Source of the DNA: Marinobacter salicampi
GTDB lineage: Bacteria > Pseudomonadota > Gammaproteobacteria > Pseudomonadales > Oleiphilaceae
Length of the DNA stretch: 64,000 nt
Assembly (NCBI RefSeq): GCF_011074795.1
Contig: NZ_JAAMPF010000008.1
Span: 62,001 to 126,000, forward strand
Direction of reading: 5' to 3'
Shown here piece by piece: positions 59,642 to 64,000 of the stretch. Position numbers and translations under genes: made by a program. How positions within the stretch are numbered: the first letter of the stretch is position 1; every line of letters begins with the position of its first letter. Under the pieces are notes generated by a model. That model worked only from the letters and a program-made list of their open reading frames with translations, was not told where the DNA came from and searched no databases.

Positions 59642-59679
59642 GCTAATCCCTTCCTGAAATATCCAGTGACAAGATCCAC

Positions 59680-59710
59680 AGTATACACACCGATGCTAGT
59701 GGGAATTCAA
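59680..59710 (-). promoter_or_regulatory. candidate promoter of ectC
   Basis: TTGAAT (59705-59710) and TATACT (59680-59685) on the minus strand with a long 19-bp spacer. The -35 overlaps the end of the DUF3482 gene. The start site would be about 32 nt before the ATG. Confidence 0.35.
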
Positions 59711-61135
59711 CTGCCATTCGTCGTAAGCATCGAAAGCCGCTTCGATAGCATGGGCCAGACGCTGCCGCGAGGCGGTGTCGAGTCCGCGTTTTTTCCGGCA
59801 CAGATCAAAGGCCCGCTGGATTTCCCGACGGCTGGCGCGGTCGAGCCGGGTGAGCCAGTGGGACTCGGTTGGCTCAAGGTCGAGCGGGTCGCGCCCGGCA
59901 TGGTTACGCTGGCTGATACGCCACCAGTGATCCACTGCCCGGCCCAGTACCACATAACCGAATTGGCTGTCCTGGACCGGGCCAAAACTGGCGGTCTGCA
60001 AGCCCTGGTGCCAGTCACCCAGCTTGAGGGCTGACAGTGTCAGCCTGTCGCCATAGTAAAAACTGCCGGCAGCGCCAATCAGACCTCCGATCAGGGCACC
60101 GGCACCCAGGGAGTGGCCCAGGGTGAGGGCATCAATACTGACGCCGCCGACGGCCCCGGCTCCGAACCCTGCAGTAGTAAGGTACGATCTGCTCACGCCC
60201 CACGCCTGCCGGCTGTCTTCACTGAACAGGTCATGTTCGTTGTGCCAGGTCAACTCGGCTTCCTGGCGAGTGATGCGGGTGTGCTGATACAGGTGCTCGA
60301 CCGCAAGCCGCAGGGTCTGTTCCCGTTGGCGCTGATACTGGTACCAGAGCTGGCGAAGTTCTTCGGCCAGTGTCTCGGTGGACAGGCTCGCGGCCTGATT
60401 GGCTGTCAGAGTTCGGGTTTCCCGCCGTGAGAGCATGTCTTCCAGGGCCTGGGCGGTCAGTCTGGCAGCGTCTTTGCGACGCTGTGCGCGTTGCTGGGAC
60501 AGGTGAAGAGTCGCCCTTTCAAGAGGCTGCTCCCAACCGGGCTCAAGCTGGCCAAATGCCTTCAGCAGGCTGAGGTGCTGGTCAAAAGGCGCCCGCACCG
60601 CGTCGAACCGTCTTACGACCTGGAAGAACTGCCCCAAAGCAGCCACCCACGCCGCGCTGTGATCATCGCTGCCAATGCTGTTCACCAGGGCAAGGTTGGG
60701 TTTTCCGGTCCACCTGAGAATGGTCATCTCGGCTTCGTTTTCTGCACTGTAGGGGACTGAGCCGTCCACAACATAGATAATACCCGCGCCTTCGATAAGC
60801 GGGGTGAGAAGCTCGCACTCATCATGGAAGCGCGGGTCATCCCGGTGCTGTTGGACGAAGGCGGCCACTGTTTCGGCGCGGTCTGAGGCGGATATGCTGT
60901 GGGCTTCGAGCCAGGCCAGTACCCTGCGGGGACGCTGAAAGCCGGGTGTATCCACCAGGGTGTAAAGCACCTCACCGTCGACTGTGAGCGGGTAGGCCTG
61001 CCGGCTTCGGGTGGTGCCCGGCTCAAGCGCGATTGCAATGGCATCGTTTTGCGACAGGGTGGCCACGACACTGGACTTACCCTTGTTGGGGTGCCCAACA
61101 ACCGCAAATACCGGCGTGCGGTTGACGCCAGTCAT
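59696..61135 (-). CDS. DUF3482 GTPase
   Basis: 479 residues. The N-terminal Era/TrmE-like GTPase has G1 GHPNKGKSS (about 14-22), switch G2 Thr in EPGTTRSRQA and G3 VDTPG. The G4 position reads LVNSIGSDD rather than NKxD, so guanine selectivity may be altered. The C-terminal DUF3482 part (about 290-479) has a glycine-rich hydrophobic hairpin (GVSIDALTLGHSLGAGALIG) that could insert in membrane. Its ATG overlaps the DUF2868 stop by 4 bp. Function unknown. Confidence 0.85.
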   Translation of the reverse strand: MTGVNRTPVFAVVGHPNKGKSSVVATLSQNDAIAIALEPGTTRSRQAYPLTVDGEVLYTLVDTPGFQRPRRVLAWLEAHSISASDRAETVAAFVQQHRDDPRFHDECELLTPLIEGAGIIYVVDGSVPYSAENEAEMTILRWTGKPNLALVNSIGSDDHSAAWVAALGQFFQVVRRFDAVRAPFDQHLSLLKAFGQLEPGWEQPLERATLHLSQQRAQRRKDAARLTAQALEDMLSRRETRTLTANQAASLSTETLAEELRQLWYQYQRQREQTLRLAVEHLYQHTRITRQEAELTWHNEHDLFSEDSRQAWGVSRSYLTTAGFGAGAVGGVSIDALTLGHSLGAGALIGGLIGAAGSFYYGDRLTLSALKLGDWHQGLQTASFGPVQDSQFGYVVLGRAVDHWWRISQRNHAGRDPLDLEPTESHWLTRLDRASRREIQRAFDLCRKKRGLDTASRQRLAHAIEAAFDAYDEWQLNSH

Positions 61136-62595
61136 GAATAAATCTCCGGCCCGCCGGAAACCGCGAATCTAGCGCCATCGATACCAGAGGCGTTCAGACT
61201 GCGAAAGGGGTGACAGATGCGCAGGCGCAGGTCAGGACGTCGCTCAGCGAAGCGTAGCCACTGTCCCAGCTGGTGATCCGGGGGCGGCTCCGCCAGACTG
61301 TTATGCAGCGGTACAATGGCGATCAAGCTGTCGTTCGGCCAGCATTCGCGGGCTTCTTCCAGGAAATCCGATAATTCCCCGGTGGGCGGTTCCCAGGAAC
61401 GCGTGGCCAGCAGAACATTACGACGGTCACCGTCAAGATAGCCCCGGACCTCTTCAAGGACCCGTTGGTCCTCCTGCAGTGAGTTGGCCCCGCCGGCGTT
61501 GACTGTCAGGCTATTTTTGCCATCCAGAAGGTCGGCTTCGTCAGGAACCGTTGCCCCCGCCCATCGCACCAGTACCCGGCTTGAAGGCACCTCGGCAACC
61601 GCCAGTCCGGTTGACAGATCAGGTTGATCAGCACTGTCGGCAGGCCCCGTTCCGGTCTCCAGTGCTGGCGTTTCCATCCGGTACTGCAGCGCTATGCGGC
61701 CAGGGTGGCTGGCAAGCAGACGTCGCACCCGCAGCCGCAGGTGGCTGACGGTAAGCAGCAGCAGCAGCACCCGCGGAAAAACGATGTACACCAGCCAGCT
61801 CATGGCTACAAACGGCCACCAGTCACCCCAGCGGGTGGGTGCCAAGGTTGCTGCAGATTCGTCGAGTCGGTAAAAACGGGACTCGCTGACCAGCTCGGGT
61901 GAGGGCACGGCCGCAGGCCAGAGTTGTTGCCAGGGTGAAGCCACAGCAGCTACCAGAGAGTGAAATGATCCCGGCGCGGTGTCCAGGGTAGTGCTCCAGC
62001 CGAACGCAAGGTCCTGGACCACAATCAGGAACAGCAGGGTGACGAGCCCGAAGAGCCCGAATACGAGTCCGCCCAGATGTGCCGCCCGGGCTGCAAGCTG
62101 TGGCTGCAACTGCTCCAGAATCGTGGAGCCGGACTCGTCTGCGGGTCCCTGGCCCAGGCGCCGCTGCAGTGTCTTTACGAGGCCAGACCAGGGACGCCAG
62201 CCGAGAAATGACTGTGCGGTCGTGAATATCGCAAGCAACAACTGAAGAAAAATAAACGCCAAAATGACCGTAACGTTGATCTGCTGGCTGCCGTCATAAT
62301 AGAGCAGCCCCAGCATGGCAAGCATGCCCAGCATTGCTCCCAGTCCTGCAAAGACGAGGGCTATCCGGCGCCAGGGTTTGAGGCGGGGGTCCCGATCTGG
62401 TACTTCCCGACCGCGGCTGTGACTGAGCCGGGCCAGGTAATCCAGCCAGTGTTCCGCGTCTGGGTTCTGTTTATCCGCTTCACAGGCCAGCGCAAACCGG
62501 CGGTCACGCCTGTGTAGAAATGTCGCCGGCTGGGCCCGGTCGCGACGGACCTGGTCGTCAAAATCCAGCAACAGCGTCAAGGGTGCTTTGGCCAT
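61132..62595 (-). CDS. DUF2868 membrane protein
   Basis: 487 residues from MAKAPLTLLLDFDDQVRRD at 62595; a longer frame upstream is not credible. An acidic soluble N-terminus is followed by TM helices near 83-103, 110-130, 185-207 and 275-295. The cytoplasmic C-terminal region (about 330-487) carries RVLVRWAG and AIVPLHNSLAEPPPDHQLGQW. DUF2868 proteins commonly pair with a DUF3482 GTPase, as here (coupled by ATGA). Role unknown. Confidence 0.83.
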   Translation of the reverse strand: MAKAPLTLLLDFDDQVRRDRAQPATFLHRRDRRFALACEADKQNPDAEHWLDYLARLSHSRGREVPDRDPRLKPWRRIALVFAGLGAMLGMLAMLGLLYYDGSQQINVTVILAFIFLQLLLAIFTTAQSFLGWRPWSGLVKTLQRRLGQGPADESGSTILEQLQPQLAARAAHLGGLVFGLFGLVTLLFLIVVQDLAFGWSTTLDTAPGSFHSLVAAVASPWQQLWPAAVPSPELVSESRFYRLDESAATLAPTRWGDWWPFVAMSWLVYIVFPRVLLLLLTVSHLRLRVRRLLASHPGRIALQYRMETPALETGTGPADSADQPDLSTGLAVAEVPSSRVLVRWAGATVPDEADLLDGKNSLTVNAGGANSLQEDQRVLEEVRGYLDGDRRNVLLATRSWEPPTGELSDFLEEARECWPNDSLIAIVPLHNSLAEPPPDHQLGQWLRFAERRPDLRLRICHPFRSLNASGIDGARFAVSGGPEIYS

Positions 62596-62716
62596 GAAAG
62601 GTCCTGAACATAAGTGATACCGCGAGTGTAACCTGATCCATCCCCGGGTCGCCAAACCCTGGCGGCAGAAGTGGTAACATGGCTGCACGAGCCCCAGCCA
62701 ACAGCAGACAGTATTT

Positions 62717-63076
62717 ATGCCCTATCACCTGATGAATCTGAGACACGTACCTGACGATGAAGCCGATGAGATCCGTGCTCTGTTTGAAGCCCATGAGGTT
62801 CGCTATTACGAGACACCGCCAAGCCGCTGGGGCATCAGCATGGGTGGTTTCTGGGTGCACGACAGGGCAGAGGCAGCCAGGGCCCGTGAGTTGTTGAAAG
62901 CTTATCAGGGTGAGCGCTTCGGCCGTCAGCGGGAGGAGTACGAAAAAGCCCGCGCCTCCGGCCAGGTGCCCGGGTTCTGGCTCAGGCTCCGGCGCAAGCC
63001 GCTGAGTGTCGTGTTTGTATTGCTGGCGGCGGTCTTCATTCTGGTGCTGAGTCTGGCCCCGTTTCTGGGTCTTTGA
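62717..63076 (+). CDS. DUF6164 family protein
   Basis: 119 residues: a soluble ferredoxin-like N-terminal part (MPYHLMNLRHVPDDEADEIR; FEAHEVRYYETPPSRWGISMGGFWV) and one C-terminal TM helix (about 97-117). Matches DUF6164, function unknown. Divergent from the DUF2868 gene. Its last 41 bp overlap the 3' end of the hydrolase gene on the other strand. Confidence 0.8.
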   Translation: MPYHLMNLRHVPDDEADEIRALFEAHEVRYYETPPSRWGISMGGFWVHDRAEAARARELLKAYQGERFGRQREEYEKARASGQVPGFWLRLRRKPLSVVFVLLAAVFILVLSLAPFLGL

Positions 63077-63992
63077 CCTGGTCCCTGTCCGGCCCGGACG
63101 TACTGTGGCGCAGCAGAAACGAGGCGGCTTCGTCGAGCACTGTCCCTGCGGTCAGAAAACTGGTGATATGACCTCGCAAGCGCATGATATACAGTTGGTT
63201 TTCAATGTCATTTGCGGCGAGTTTGGCACGGAAAGCGGTGGCCTGCTCCAGCGGCACCAGCGAATCCATGGCGCCGTGAAACAGAAAGAACGGCGGCGTT
63301 TCAGGACCCACATGAGTAATCGGTGAGGCGTTCCGGTAGGCGTCAGGCTTTTCGGCCAGCGTACCGCCCAGCAACTGCTTCAACAGCTTGCCGGTACCGA
63401 AGGCGGGCAGGTCGGCCGGCAACCCCCCGGCTACCACGGCTTTCGGCCGCAGCCGGGCTCCGCCGTAGGGCTCATCCAGCTCATGTCCGCTGCCGGCAAG
63501 AGCCGCCATGAGACTGATCAGATGGGCACCGGAGGAGAATCCGAAGGCCGAAATAGCTTCCGGGTCCAGCGCCAGGTCTGCGGCATGGTCGTGAAGCCAT
63601 GTCATGGCGACCTGCACATCATAAAGCTGAGCTGGAAAGGTGGCTTCCGGGGCAAAGCGGTGGTCAATGTTCATCACCATGAAACCCCGGCCCGCAAGCT
63701 CTTCGGCTATCCAGTCCATGTCCTCGCGGGAGCGGCGCTCCCATCCGCCGCCGTGGACCATGAGCACAGCGGGTGCGGGATCCTCGCGCCGGGGCCGGTA
63801 CAGATCTGCCTGCAGGGCCTGAGGCCAGTCCGGGGGCGTGAAGACTAGGTTGTGCTCAACGTCGTAGTCTGTCGTGGGCGTAGACAGCGTACTGTCCGGT
63901 TGGTTTATATGGGTGGCGCAGCCGGAAACCAGCAGGCTGGTAAGGGCGCAGAACAGCGTAAGTCCGGGGTATTTCCGCAATGGACGCACCAA
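63036..63992 (-). CDS. lipoprotein alpha/beta hydrolase (esterase)
   Basis: 318 residues. Lipoprotein signal with lipobox LLVSGC (Cys near 25), then an HSL/BD-FAE-like esterase fold: oxyanion loop MVHGGGWERRS, nucleophile elbow GFSSGAHL, acid in HGAMDSLVPLEQ and His in LRGHITSF. Likely envelope esterase, substrate unknown. The frame begins TTG-GTG at 63992/63989 with no ribosome site visible in the 8 bp left in the window, so the true start could lie beyond the edge. Confidence 0.82.
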   Translation of the reverse strand: MVRPLRKYPGLTLFCALTSLLVSGCATHINQPDSTLSTPTTDYDVEHNLVFTPPDWPQALQADLYRPRREDPAPAVLMVHGGGWERRSREDMDWIAEELAGRGFMVMNIDHRFAPEATFPAQLYDVQVAMTWLHDHAADLALDPEAISAFGFSSGAHLISLMAALAGSGHELDEPYGGARLRPKAVVAGGLPADLPAFGTGKLLKQLLGGTLAEKPDAYRNASPITHVGPETPPFFLFHGAMDSLVPLEQATAFRAKLAANDIENQLYIMRLRGHITSFLTAGTVLDEAASFLLRHSTSGPDRDQVKDPETGPDSAPE

Positions 63993-64000
63993 CAGTCGTG

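Overview
This window is chromosomal DNA of a gammaproteobacterium, most likely a marine or halophilic one of the Marinobacter type. That placement is inference from gene content and order: a fused NuoCD inside a complete nuo operon, a PomA/PomB-like (sodium-type) stator pair, a cox cluster laid out as in Pseudomonas and Marinobacter, an ectoine synthase, and DUF3034, DUF6164 and YheV-type small proteins. Nearly all the DNA codes. I saw no insertion sequence, phage gene, CRISPR array or rRNA, and no block whose composition stands out.

Layout. 1-586 (-): truncated VC0807-family membrane protein. 749-15912 (-): NADH:quinone oxidoreductase operon nuoABCDEFGHIJKLMN, with tRNA-Pro(CGG) just upstream at 16042-16118. 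16189-19810 (-): glyQ-glyS-gmhB, with a good sigma-70 promoter. 19934-24226 (-): def-fmt-rsmB-trkA. 24559-28458 (+): LysM protein, dprA, tsaC, hemF, followed by aroE, pomA, pomB and a PA4642-like gene up to 31431. 31470-32664 (-): Hsp20 and a gamma-carbonic anhydrase-like protein. 32752-35171 (+): prlC and a YheV-like zinc ribbon. 35184-42576 (-): a run of accessory genes: MATE exporter, unknown protein, periplasmic cupredoxin, membrane GGDEF/EAL protein, DUF3034 protein, lipoprotein truncated globin, DoxX and DUF1653. 42921-51592 (+, with one opposed small gene): aa3-type cytochrome oxidase and its assembly factors (coxB, coxA, ctaG, coxC, SURF1, a CxxxC membrane protein, ctaA, ctaB, SCO). 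51684-57926 (+): MFS transporter, hrpB, ATP-grasp protein, DUF3185, ornithine/lysine decarboxylase. 58007-63992: MFS, solitary ectC, a DUF3482 GTPase with a DUF2868 membrane partner, DUF6164, and a lipoprotein alpha/beta hydrolase.

How the genes work together. The two largest blocks are the two ends of an aerobic respiratory chain. Complex I feeds electrons from NADH into quinone, and the aa3-type oxidase takes electrons from cytochrome c to oxygen. The oxidase is encoded with its own heme A synthesis and copper insertion genes, and hemF supplies oxygen-dependent heme synthesis nearby. The middle blocks are translation and housekeeping genes.

The best candidate for an undescribed system is the minus-strand cluster 35990-40390 (possibly from 41126). 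A copper-site periplasmic protein, a transmembrane c-di-GMP phosphodiesterase with a degenerate cyclase domain, a predicted envelope DUF3034 protein and a lipoprotein globin sit in one tightly coupled operon. It could sense redox state, copper, O2 or NO at the envelope and relay that to c-di-GMP. The second most interesting item is the hsp20 leader, which has a sigma-32-like promoter and hairpins over the ribosome binding site.
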